This document shows, one piece after another, positions 8,698 through 16,080 of a stretch of DNA of 64,000 nucleotides. Where the stretch lies: assembly GCA_032560695.1 (NCBI GenBank), contig JAWGHR010000005.1:48691-112690 (forward strand). Reading direction: 5' to 3'. The DNA comes from Peptoniphilus_A harei_B. Lineage in GTDB: Bacteria > Bacillota > Clostridia > Tissierellales > Peptoniphilaceae. The notes under the pieces are model-generated. The model saw nothing but the letters and a program-made list of their open reading frames with translations. It ran no database searches and had not been told where the DNA came from. Made by a program: the position numbers and the translations under genes. Position 1 is the first letter of the stretch. Every line of letters starts with the position of its first letter.

Positions 8698-9834
8698 ATG
8701 TCATATTTAATTTCAGAAGAAGCACAGGACTTACTTTTAGATATTAGAAATTTTTGTGAAAAAGAAGTTGTAGAAGTTTGTAAAGAAGCAGATAGAACTG
8801 GCGAATTCCCAGAAGAACTTTATGAAAAGGCAAAGGAACAAGGTTACTTTGCCCTTGAAGTTCCTGAAGAACTAGGTGGACCTGGTCTTTCTAGGGTTGA
8901 CGTGGCTGCATTATTCGAAGAAATGGCTAAGGCTGACGCTGGTTTTGCAACTACTATCTCTGCTTCAGGTCTTGGTATGAAACCAGTTCTTATTGCTGGA
9001 ACTCAAGAACAAAAAGAATATATTGCTGATGTTACTTTCGAAGGTGGACTTGGTGCCTTCTGTCTAACTGAACCAGGTGCTGGTTCTGATGCTAGTGCAG
9101 GAACTACTACTGCTGTAAAAGACGGTGACGAATACGTATTAAACGGAAGAAAGTGCTTCATCACTAATGGTGCAGTTGCTTCTTACTACTGTATTACTGC
9201 AGCTACAGACAAGTCTCAAGGTGTTAGAGGACTTTCAATGTTCCTAGTACCTGCTGGAACTCCTGGCCTAAGTTCTGGTAAGGAAGAAGATAAGATGGGA
9301 ATTAGAACTTCAAACACAACTGACGTTGTTCTTGAAGATTGTAGAATTCCTGCTAAGAACCTTATTGGTGAGGAAGGACAAGGCTTCTCTATAGCAATGA
9401 AGACTCTTGACCAAGCTAGAGCTTGGATGGGTTGTATTGCTGTTGGTATTGCTGAAAGAGGAATCGACGAAGCTAAAAAATATACAACTGAAAGAATCCA
9501 ATTTGGCAAACAAATTAACAAGAACCAAGCTATCCAATTTAAATTAGCTGACATGGACATTCAAACAGAAGTTGCAAGACAAATGGTTGCTAACGCTCTT
9601 ACTAGAATGGACATGGGACTAACTTACAATAGAGAATCTGCAATTGCTAAGTGCTTTGCTTCTGATATAGCTATGAGAGTTGCAGAAGATGCTATCCAAT
9701 TATTTGGTGGATATGGATACTCAAGAGAATATCCTGTTGAAAAGCTTCTAAGAGATGCTAAGATCTTCCAAATCTTTGAAGGTACTAACGAAATTTTAAG
9801 AATTGTAGTTTCTAATAATTTATTGAGAGGTTAA
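8698..9834 (+). CDS. Acyl-CoA dehydrogenase (butyryl-CoA dehydrogenase-like)
   Basis: 378 residues, full family length. Visible motifs: CLTEPGAGSDA (FAD/substrate loop), FITNGA, the QFGK region, AIQLFGGYGYSREYP, and the catalytic glutamate in IFEGTNEILR. It catalyses alpha-beta oxidation of acyl-CoA or, in butyrate-forming anaerobes, the reverse reduction of crotonyl-CoA with Etf as electron partner. It lies between the lactate dehydrogenase and EtfBA genes, 19 bp after the former. This suggests lactate electrons are delivered to enoyl-CoA through the shared Etf. Substrate chain length cannot be read from sequence alone. Confidence 0.92.
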   Translation: MSYLISEEAQDLLLDIRNFCEKEVVEVCKEADRTGEFPEELYEKAKEQGYFALEVPEELGGPGLSRVDVAALFEEMAKADAGFATTISASGLGMKPVLIAGTQEQKEYIADVTFEGGLGAFCLTEPGAGSDASAGTTTAVKDGDEYVLNGRKCFITNGAVASYYCITAATDKSQGVRGLSMFLVPAGTPGLSSGKEEDKMGIRTSNTTDVVLEDCRIPAKNLIGEEGQGFSIAMKTLDQARAWMGCIAVGIAERGIDEAKKYTTERIQFGKQINKNQAIQFKLADMDIQTEVARQMVANALTRMDMGLTYNRESAIAKCFASDIAMRVAEDAIQLFGGYGYSREYPVEKLLRDAKIFQIFEGTNEILRIVVSNNLLRG

Positions 9835-9844
9835 GGATTAAATA

Positions 9845-10615
9845 ATGAACATTCTAGTATTTATAAAAGAAGTGCCTGATGATTCAGTAGCAGTTTCTGT
9901 CCAAGGGGACAGAGCTGCTATCTCTGATATCACGCCTGTTGTTAATGCTTTCGACACTTACTCCCTTGAAATGGCTGTAAGACTAAAGGAAGCTAATGAA
10001 GGAAGTCAAGTAGTTGTAGTTTCTATAGGAAATGAAGAGGTTAAGAACTCTCTTAAAAACTGTCTAGCAGTTGGTGCTGACAAGGCTTACTTAGTTAAGA
10101 ATGATGATTATAGAAAGCTTGATGCTAAAGCTATAACAGAAATTCTTATGGGAGCAAAGGAAAAGTTAGAAGCAGAACTTGGTGCTTTTGATGTAATTTG
10201 CTTCGGTAAAGAAACTACAGATGCAGAAGCTTCACAAGTTGGAGTTTACTTTGCAAATAATTCTGATCTTGGTGTTGTTACATCTGTTATCGCAATGGAA
10301 AAAGATGGCGACAAGCTTGTTACTAAACAAGAAATCGACGGTGGTTATAGACTAGTTGAAACTATTCTTCCATCTGTTGTAACAATTGCTAAACCAGACT
10401 ATGAGCCAAGATACCCTACTATAAAATCTAAGATGGCTGCAAGAAGACAAAAGATTGATGACTTTGAAGTAGAAGCAACTTCTAGCCCAATCCTTGAAGA
10501 AATTAAGGACTTCGAACCTAAGAAGAGGGAAGCTGGAGTTAAGATCCAAGAAGAAGAAGTTGAAGATACTGTAGCTAAGGCTATTAGCCTAATGTTAGAA
10601 CAAAAGGTTTTATAA
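9845..10615 (+). CDS. etfB: Electron transfer flavoprotein beta subunit (first copy, divergent type)
   Basis: 256 residues, standard length; starts with the typical MNILVFIKEVPD. In the nucleotide-binding segment it reads GKETTDAEASQVGVYFA, where the second copy in this window has the canonical DGDTGQVGP. The Asp/Thr/Gly positions thus differ, which may affect the second (bifurcating) FAD or AMP site. It pairs with EtfA directly downstream (12 bp gap) and should carry electrons among the lactate dehydrogenase and acyl-CoA dehydrogenase encoded just upstream. Confidence 0.9.
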   Translation: MNILVFIKEVPDDSVAVSVQGDRAAISDITPVVNAFDTYSLEMAVRLKEANEGSQVVVVSIGNEEVKNSLKNCLAVGADKAYLVKNDDYRKLDAKAITEILMGAKEKLEAELGAFDVICFGKETTDAEASQVGVYFANNSDLGVVTSVIAMEKDGDKLVTKQEIDGGYRLVETILPSVVTIAKPDYEPRYPTIKSKMAARRQKIDDFEVEATSSPILEEIKDFEPKKREAGVKIQEEEVEDTVAKAISLMLEQKVL

Positions 10616-10627
10616 TAGGAGGAAAAG

Positions 10628-11599
10628 ATGAAAAATATATTAACTTATATAGAAATTAAAGACGCTGCTCCTATTAAACTTTCTTTAGAGTCTCTTTCTA
10701 AGGCAAGTGAACTTGCTAAGGAAAAGGGTGGAAAGTCCATTGCTCTTATTGCTTTTGAACTTGCTGATGGAGAATTAGCTAAAATAAAGGCTGCTGGGGC
10801 AGAAGAAATTGTACTTGTAAAAAGAGAAGCCTACAACATGGAAGACTTCGCAAATATTATTGTTGAAGTTTCTAAAAAATATGACTGTGAAGATATATTT
10901 ATCCCAGGAACTCTTGACGGCAAGGACCTAGCTCCATGTGCTGCTGCAAGTCTTGACACAGTTTCTATTACTAACGTAATGGACATCAAGTTTGAAGGTG
11001 AAGATGTTATTTATGTAACTCCTTCTTACGGTGCAACTGTTTTAACTGAATCAAAAATCCAAAAGGCTCCAAGGATTGCTGTTGTAAGAGCAGGATCCTT
11101 TGACAAGAGAGACGACCTTGATGGTGCAGGAAATCTTGTAGAAGAAAACATTGATGAAGTTAAGGATCTTAAAGCTGTTATCAAGGATGTTGTTACTTCA
11201 AATGAAGGACTAATTAACCTTGAAGATGCTCCAATTATTGTTACTTGTGGTAGAGGTGCATCATCTGATGAAATCTTCCCACTTGTTAAAGAACTAGCTG
11301 ACGTATTTGGTGCTCCAATTTCTGGAACAAGACCTGTTATTGATGATGGTGTACTTCCAAAGGCTTCACAAATTGGTCAATCAGGTAAGATTGTTGCTCC
11401 AGCTTTATACATCGGTTGTGGTGTAAGTGGTGCTGTTCAACACGTTTCTGGTATTGAAAACTCAAACTTTATCGTAGCTATTAACAAGGACGAAGATGCT
11501 CCTATCTTTAACATGGCTGATATTGGAATTGTTGGAGATTGTAAACAAGTTCTTCCATTATTAATTGAAGAAGTTAAAAAAATAAAAGCTAACGCTTAA
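10628..11599 (+). CDS. etfA: Electron transfer flavoprotein alpha subunit (first copy)
   Basis: 323 residues. The C-terminal FAD domain shows GRGASSDE in place of the common GGRGL, then GQSGKIVAPALYIGCGVSGA and QHVSGIE, followed by AINKDEDAPIFNMADIGIVGD. These are the FAD-binding loops of EtfA. It follows etfB with an AGGAGG ribosome-binding site. It forms the heterodimer that holds FAD in a domain able to swivel between partner dehydrogenases. Confidence 0.92.
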   Translation: MKNILTYIEIKDAAPIKLSLESLSKASELAKEKGGKSIALIAFELADGELAKIKAAGAEEIVLVKREAYNMEDFANIIVEVSKKYDCEDIFIPGTLDGKDLAPCAAASLDTVSITNVMDIKFEGEDVIYVTPSYGATVLTESKIQKAPRIAVVRAGSFDKRDDLDGAGNLVEENIDEVKDLKAVIKDVVTSNEGLINLEDAPIIVTCGRGASSDEIFPLVKELADVFGAPISGTRPVIDDGVLPKASQIGQSGKIVAPALYIGCGVSGAVQHVSGIENSNFIVAINKDEDAPIFNMADIGIVGDCKQVLPLLIEEVKKIKANA

Positions 11600-11612
11600 T
11601 AGGTGGTGACCT

Positions 11613-11963
11613 ATGAATTATTTAAAGGAATTTGTCATACTCTGTGTGTGCTTAATGCTTGGGGTTGTGACAAGACACTTAATAAACTTCCCAATACCTG
11701 AGGCAGTTTATGGGATGATCTATCTCTTTATTGCTTTTGCACTGGGAATCATAAAGCCAGACGATGTTAAAAAGACATCAAATGGTATCCTTCAAAACCT
11801 AGCTATTCTTTTCGTGCCAGCTGGTGTTGGTATTATCAATAGCTATGATGAAATCAGAGGCAAGGCAGGCCTACTTGTGTTACTAGTTATTATTGGTACT
11901 GCAGTGACTATGGGTCTGACTGGCAAGATTATTGAATTACTTCAAAGGAGGAAAGATGTTTAG
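11613..11963 (+). CDS. lrgA: LrgA/CidA-family membrane protein
   Basis: 116 residues with four hydrophobic segments, typical of the CidA/LrgA holin-like family. It ends overlapping the lrgB start by 8 bp, so the two are translationally coupled. LrgAB-type pairs were first linked to murein hydrolase control; later work on PftAB in Bacillus and LrgAB in Streptococcus mutans showed pyruvate transport. Placement behind a lactate dehydrogenase and Etf genes favours a pyruvate or lactate carrier here (inference). Confidence 0.88.
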   Translation: MNYLKEFVILCVCLMLGVVTRHLINFPIPEAVYGMIYLFIAFALGIIKPDDVKKTSNGILQNLAILFVPAGVGIINSYDEIRGKAGLLVLLVIIGTAVTMGLTGKIIELLQRRKDV

Positions 11964-12648
11964 TAATAAATATTTTGGTATCATCCTTACTTTTGCGACT
12001 TTTGAAATTGGTAAGATGATCAGTAATAAATTAAAGACTCCTTTGGCCAATCCTCTTTTAATATCCATTGCCCTATGTATATTATTTTTAAAGGTAACTG
12101 GTATTCCTTATGAAGATTACAAGCAAGGTGGGGACTTTATTATGTTCTTTATCGCACCTGCTACAGTTGCCATGGTAGTTGATTTGTACGAAAACCTTCC
12201 AGAACTTAAGAAGAATTTAATCCCAATCTTATCTGGAACAATTTTAGGTTCTGCTATTGCTGTCTTCTTTGTTATTTTTGCTTCAAGCTTCTTAGGCATT
12301 GACAAAAATCTTGTGGTTTCTTCAACTCCACAATCAATCACAACAGCAATTGCAATTTCTCTTTCTGAAGAGTATGGTGGAGCCTCAGCTATAACTGCTG
12401 TTCTTGTAGTTATAAGAGGGGTTACTGGTGCAGTAATCGCTCCACTTATTATGAAACTCTTTAGGATTAAGGACCCAACTGCACAAGGAGTTGCCATTGG
12501 TACTTCTTCCCACGCTGTTGGTACTTCTGAAGCGAGAAAGCTTGGAGAAATCCAAGGAGCTATGAGTGGACTTTCTATTGCAGTGGCAGGTCTTGTGACT
12601 GTAATCCTAATGCCTGTTGCAATGAGAGTTATAGAAATGTTATTTTGA
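11956..12648 (+). CDS. lrgB: LrgB-family membrane protein
   Basis: 230 residues, strongly hydrophobic with about six or seven membrane segments. Family motifs include STPQSITTAIA and GTSSHAVGTSEA. ATG at 11956 is chosen because AAAGGAGG lies directly before it; the upstream TTG would include that site in the coding region. It acts with LrgA as a membrane complex, probably moving pyruvate or a related monocarboxylate in this operon (inference from context). Last gene of the lactate operon, followed by tandem hairpins. Confidence 0.9.
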   Translation: MFSNKYFGIILTFATFEIGKMISNKLKTPLANPLLISIALCILFLKVTGIPYEDYKQGGDFIMFFIAPATVAMVVDLYENLPELKKNLIPILSGTILGSAIAVFFVIFASSFLGIDKNLVVSSTPQSITTAIAISLSEEYGGASAITAVLVVIRGVTGAVIAPLIMKLFRIKDPTAQGVAIGTSSHAVGTSEARKLGEIQGAMSGLSIAVAGLVTVILMPVAMRVIEMLF

Positions 12649-12683
12649 TTAAGATAAATATAAGTAAAGAATATGTATATAAG

Positions 12684-12759
12684 GACCTATTGTCTCCCTC
12701 AATAGGTCTAATCATTTAAAAAGCTTGGTGAGTGTAAAATTTCACCAAGCTTTTTAAAT
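12684..12759 (+). terminator. Two successive terminator hairpins after lrgB
   Basis: First stem GACCTATTG/CAATAGGTC (12684-12692 with 12700-12708), not followed by a T run. Second stem AAAAAGCTTGGTGA/TCACCAAGCTTTTT (12718-12731 with 12742-12755), a strong intrinsic terminator that can work in both directions. Confidence 0.85.
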
Positions 12760-12776
12760 TTATATTATTTCAAGAT

Positions 12777-12892
12777 ATCCGACTCACTCGACAATGGTCT
12801 CTATTCGGTCGCAGGCTGAGACTTGATTAAATTTCTTCAAGAAATTTTGATAAGTCTGCCCGCAGATTTTTGATTGTCAAAAATCTGTGTTC
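12777..12892 (-). repeat. Dispersed repeat, D plus C blocks, copy 2
   Basis: Minus orientation of the same modules seen at 36245-36360: the AACACAGATTTTTG...CTCAGCC unit followed by a CGACCGAATAG...GAGTCGGAT unit. Confidence 0.85.
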
Positions 12893-13015
12893 CTTTATTA
12901 TAGCTGGATAAGATTTTTCATAGCTTCAGGCTTCTTTTAGTCGCCTTAAGCTTGAAGTCATATTAAAAAGACAGTCGACTTTGTGACTGCCTTTAATTAA
13001 ACTTTTTCTATGCTT

Positions 13016-13196
13016 ACTTAATCCGACTCCTTTGAAGAAACTCCCTATTCGGTCGTTTCTTCTGCAGTCGCTGGATAAGATTTTTCATCAGCTCATGCGT
13101 CGCTAAGGCTCGCATTGGCTGAGACTTGATCAAATTTCTGTAAGAAATTTTGATAAGTCTGCCCGCAGATTTTTGCTTGTCAAAAATCTGTGTTCC
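13016..13196 (-). repeat. Dispersed repeat, D, B and C blocks, copy 3
   Basis: Read on the minus strand, downstream of the etfA terminator, the order is C, then a short AATGCGAG-GCATGAG palindrome, then B (GATGAAAAATCTTATCCAGC), then D (CGACCGAATAGGGAG...GAGTCGGATT). The B and D parts match 35768-35866 behind groEL almost base for base. Confidence 0.85.
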
Positions 13197-13213
13197 TTTA
13201 TTCTCACCACCAA

Positions 13214-13240
13214 AAAAAACCGAGACGAGTCTCGGTTTTT
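13214..13240 (-). terminator. Intrinsic terminator of the second etf operon
   Basis: A perfect stem AAAACCGAGAC/GTCTCGGTTTT with a GA loop lies 8 bp past the stop codon of the minus-strand etfA. The identical palindrome follows groEL at 35726-35750. Confidence 0.9.
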
Positions 13241-13246
13241 TTATCA

Positions 13247-14242
13247 TTACCTTCTATTTTTTATTTCTTCGATTAATCCAGGAACTACATTAAATAAGTC
13301 GTCAACAATTCCGTAGTGGGCTGTCTTAAAGATGGCAGCGTCTGGGTCGTTGTTGATGGCAATTATTGTTGTTGAGTCTTCCATTCCCTTAGTGTGTTGG
13401 ATTGCTCCTGAAAGTCCAAGGGCAATGTAAAGGTCTGGTCTTACTTGAACGCCAGTTACACCAACTTGTAGGTCCTTATCACACCAGCCAAGGTCAGTTA
13501 CAGCCTTAGTTGCTCCAACTGCACCACCAAGTGCTTCTGCAAGTTCTTCTACTAGGTGCCAGTTTTCTGGTCCGCCAAGTCCTCTACCACCAGATACAAC
13601 AACTTTTGCGTTCAAAAGCTTGTCAAGAAGTGGATTTATTTCTTCCTTTTCAAAGCTTATAAATTTTGTCTTAATATCATCAGCTGTTAGATTAGCATCT
13701 TCTTTAATTACTTCAGCTTCTCTTGATTCATCGAAAGGAGCTTCAACAAAGCCACCTCTACCAATTGTAGCCATCATAGCTTCAGAAAGAATTCTAACGT
13801 CGCAGAATAATTTTCCATCAAAGGAAGGTCTGATCCACTTGATGTCTTCCTTGTCTTCAGTCAGTTCAACGCTGGAACAGTCGGCAACAAGTCCAAGACC
13901 TCTTTTTGCTGAAACTCTACCTGCAAGGTCACGTCCATCGTGTGATGCTGGAAGCATAACAATTGCTGGATCGTATTTTTCCATTAGGCCATCTAATACC
14001 TTGGCATAGGCCATTGTGTTGTAATTTTCTAGAAGTTCATCAGAAACTTGGATCACCTTGTCAGCTCCAAGATTGCCTGATAATTTTACCTTGTCGTCGT
14101 TGTTGTAGCCAATTTCTACTGCTACAAGTTCTCTATCTAATTCATCAGAAAGTTCTCTTGCTATAGACATCATTTCTTTAGTTATAAGTGAAAGTGAGCC
14201 TTCTGAAGTTTCATTTACTACCCAAATATTTCCGTTTTTCAT
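13247..14242 (-). CDS. etfA: Electron transfer flavoprotein alpha subunit (second copy)
   Basis: 331 residues. The C-terminal FAD domain has VSGGRGLGGPENW, then VGVTGVQVRPDLYIALGLSGA, IQHTKGME and INNDPDAAIFKTAHYGIV. The GVTGVQVRP stretch departs from the common GQTGK-V-P form, which lines the FAD pocket. It is 8 bp downstream of its EtfB partner and ends at a strong terminator. No dehydrogenase gene is attached, so this pair probably serves acyl-CoA dehydrogenases encoded elsewhere, or acts as the general butyryl-CoA dehydrogenase partner. Confidence 0.92.
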   Translation of the reverse strand: MKNGNIWVVNETSEGSLSLITKEMMSIARELSDELDRELVAVEIGYNNDDKVKLSGNLGADKVIQVSDELLENYNTMAYAKVLDGLMEKYDPAIVMLPASHDGRDLAGRVSAKRGLGLVADCSSVELTEDKEDIKWIRPSFDGKLFCDVRILSEAMMATIGRGGFVEAPFDESREAEVIKEDANLTADDIKTKFISFEKEEINPLLDKLLNAKVVVSGGRGLGGPENWHLVEELAEALGGAVGATKAVTDLGWCDKDLQVGVTGVQVRPDLYIALGLSGAIQHTKGMEDSTTIIAINNDPDAAIFKTAHYGIVDDLFNVVPGLIEEIKNRR

Positions 14243-14250
14243 TTTATCAC

Positions 14251-15048
14251 CTACACTAACACTTTTGCATCTTCGATTATCTTCATAACTGCGTCTATGT
14301 TCTTGTCAGCAGAACCTTCGTCAATTATCTTGCCTGTTTCAAACTTGTCTGGAGCTGAAAGGTCTTTTACTACTGTAAGGGATCCCTTTTGTCCAATCTT
14401 ATCAAGGTCAAGGCCAAGTTTATCTGCAGTTAGATCGTGGATTTCTTTTTCTTTTGCAATCTTAGATCTCTTTAGGGCAAACTTTGAAGGTTTGTTAACT
14501 GAACCCTTTAAGGCAGATGCGACGAAAGGTGTCTTTAGGGAAACTGTTTCAGTTCCGTCAGCGGTCTTTCTCTTAACTTCAAATTCGCCATCCTTGTAGT
14601 TGATGTCAGAGATGTAAGTCACTTGGTTCATGCCAAGTCTTTCAGCAATTTGTGGTCCAACTTGTCCAGTGTCGCCATCCATTGTTTGGTCGCCAGTGAA
14701 GATGATGTCGTATTCGCCAATGTGTTTAATGGTTTCTGCTAGGGCATAAGAAGTTGCAAAAGTGTCAGAACCCTTGAACTCTATGCCTTCTAATAAGTAG
14801 GCTTCTTCTGCACCCATTTGGATACATTCACGAAGATATTTTTCTCCGTCTGGTGGTCCCATAGTAAGGACGTCAATTTGTACATCTTCTTCTACTTGTT
14901 CTGTGACATTTAGTGCAAATTTTAAACCACAAAGGTCTGATGGATTAATAACTGTTTTAATTCCATCTCTCTTGAGGTTTTTTGTTTCTGGATCGATTTT
15001 TGCATTTGTAGTGTCAGGAACAATTTTCATTAGTAATAATATTTTCAT
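14251..15048 (-). CDS. etfB: Electron transfer flavoprotein beta subunit (second copy, canonical)
   Basis: 265 residues, beginning MKILLLMKIVPDT. It holds the canonical EtfB signature GDQTMDGDTGQVGPQ-AERLG, unlike the copy in the lactate operon. The start at 15046-15048 is preceded by AGGAGG on the minus strand; an upstream in-frame start 15 codons earlier would read through that site. Two-gene operon with etfA, divergent from ahpCF across the 18-bp repeat array. Confidence 0.93.
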   Translation of the reverse strand: MKILLLMKIVPDTTNAKIDPETKNLKRDGIKTVINPSDLCGLKFALNVTEQVEEDVQIDVLTMGPPDGEKYLRECIQMGAEEAYLLEGIEFKGSDTFATSYALAETIKHIGEYDIIFTGDQTMDGDTGQVGPQIAERLGMNQVTYISDINYKDGEFEVKRKTADGTETVSLKTPFVASALKGSVNKPSKFALKRSKIAKEKEIHDLTADKLGLDLDKIGQKGSLTVVKDLSAPDKFETGKIIDEGSADKNIDAVMKIIEDAKVLV

Positions 15049-15185
15049 AGTTCCTCCTAAAATTTTATTCCATATATCTATATCATACCCCAAAAGGGCG
15101 AAAGTATTAAGAAAAAATTTAATAAATGATAAAAATAATCAAAAAATTTTGTGGATTATTCTTATATTGCTTTTGCAAATTTTTG
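15049..15185. other. Leader/promoter region of the second etf operon
   Basis: AT-rich. It holds the ribosome-binding site (15052-15057 region, minus strand) and a possible minus-strand -10 TATGAT (15079-15084), but no convincing -35. Confidence 0.4.
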
Positions 15186-15418
15186 AACTCATAAATTCTT
15201 GATGAATCATAAAATTATTCAAACTAATAAACTTTTACGAACTAATAAACTTTTACGAACTAATAAACTTTTACGAACTCATAAACTTTTACGAACTCAT
15301 AAACTCTTACAAACTAATAAACTTTTACGAACTCATAAACTTTTACGAACTCATAAACTTTTACGAACTCATAAACTCTTACAAACTAATAAACTCTTAC
15401 AAACTCATTAAACTAATT
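15186..15418. repeat. 18-bp tandem repeat array between divergent etfBA and ahpCF
   Basis: Ten near-perfect 18-bp units run from 15222 to 15401. Each is AACTAATAAACTTTTACG or a variant with C for A at the fifth base and CTCTTACA at the end. Two decayed units in the same register precede them (15186-15221) and one follows. The variants are interspersed, which looks like recombination-driven expansion. A 70-codon frame through the array is not a gene. Confidence 0.93.
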
Positions 15419-15510
15419 ATCTTAATAGACTTAAAATAGAATAAGTTTTTTGGGTATCCTTAGTATTGAAAGTTGTTATCAAATAAAATTTTAAATACAA
15501 GGAGGACAAT

Positions 15511-16080
15511 ATGTCACAAATAGGAAAGAAAATACCTGAGTTTAAAACTATGGGCTATGCGCCTAGCAAGGAAGAGTTTGTAGAAGTTTCTAATAAGGAC
15601 TTTGAAGGCAATTGGACAGTTTTAATGTTCTACCCTGCTGACTTTACTTTTGTTTGCCCAACTGAGCTTGAAGATATGCAAGAGCAATATGGAAAGTTAA
15701 AGGAACTTGGAGCAGAAGTTTACTCAATGTCAACTGACACACACTTCGTTCACAAGGCTTGGCACGACCACTCTGAGGCTATTAGCAAGCTTCAGTTCAC
15801 AATGCTTGCTGATCCTCACAAGTCTATTGCAAGAGACTTTGACGTTCTTGATGAAGAAGCTGGCCTTGCACAAAGGGCAACTTTTATCATTGATCCAGAT
15901 GGAGTTATCCAAACTCTAGAAATCAATGCCGACGGAATTGGACGTGACGCAAGTCAAGTTTACGACAAGATTCGTGCAGGTCAATTTGTAAGAAACAATC
16001 CTGGTCAAGTTTGTCCAGCAAAATGGAAACAATCAGGAGAAACTTTAACTCCAGGCCTAGACCTAGTTGGTAAGATCTAA
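15511..16080 (+). CDS. ahpC: Alkyl hydroperoxide reductase C (typical 2-Cys peroxiredoxin)
   Basis: 189 residues, full length. The peroxidatic cysteine is Cys49 in FTFVCPTE and the resolving cysteine Cys168 in VCPAKW. It reduces hydrogen peroxide and organic hydroperoxides in the cytoplasm and is recycled by AhpF, encoded immediately downstream. ATG at 15511 has an AGGAGG site. Its stop codon shares one base with the ahpF start (TAATG), giving tight coupling. For an anaerobe this is a main oxygen-stress defence. Confidence 0.97.
   Translation: MSQIGKKIPEFKTMGYAPSKEEFVEVSNKDFEGNWTVLMFYPADFTFVCPTELEDMQEQYGKLKELGAEVYSMSTDTHFVHKAWHDHSEAISKLQFTMLADPHKSIARDFDVLDEEAGLAQRATFIIDPDGVIQTLEINADGIGRDASQVYDKIRAGQFVRNNPGQVCPAKWKQSGETLTPGLDLVGKI

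Larger units (their letters stand above)
12760..13213. other. Non-coding repeat cluster between convergent operons
   Basis: Nearly the whole stretch is built from the modular repeat family, in minus orientation: a D block (12777-12812), C block (12814-12892), partial B block (12902-12925), terminator-like E hairpin (12965-12994), D block (13020-13061), B block (13062-13102) and C block (13117-13196). A 77-codon ORF across 13014-13247 is only translated repeat. Confidence 0.75.

Noticed and set aside
13014..13247. 77-codon minus-strand ORF
   Set aside because: It lies wholly within the B, C and D repeat blocks and the terminator; its codons are the repeat read in frame and no ribosome-binding site fits.
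15199..15411. 70-codon ORF with a repeating NKLLRT-type hexapeptide
   Set aside because: It is only the 18-bp DNA repeat read in frame; 18 is a multiple of three so it stays open by default.
15186..15418. CRISPR array
   Set aside because: Units are contiguous with no spacers and no cas genes are nearby.
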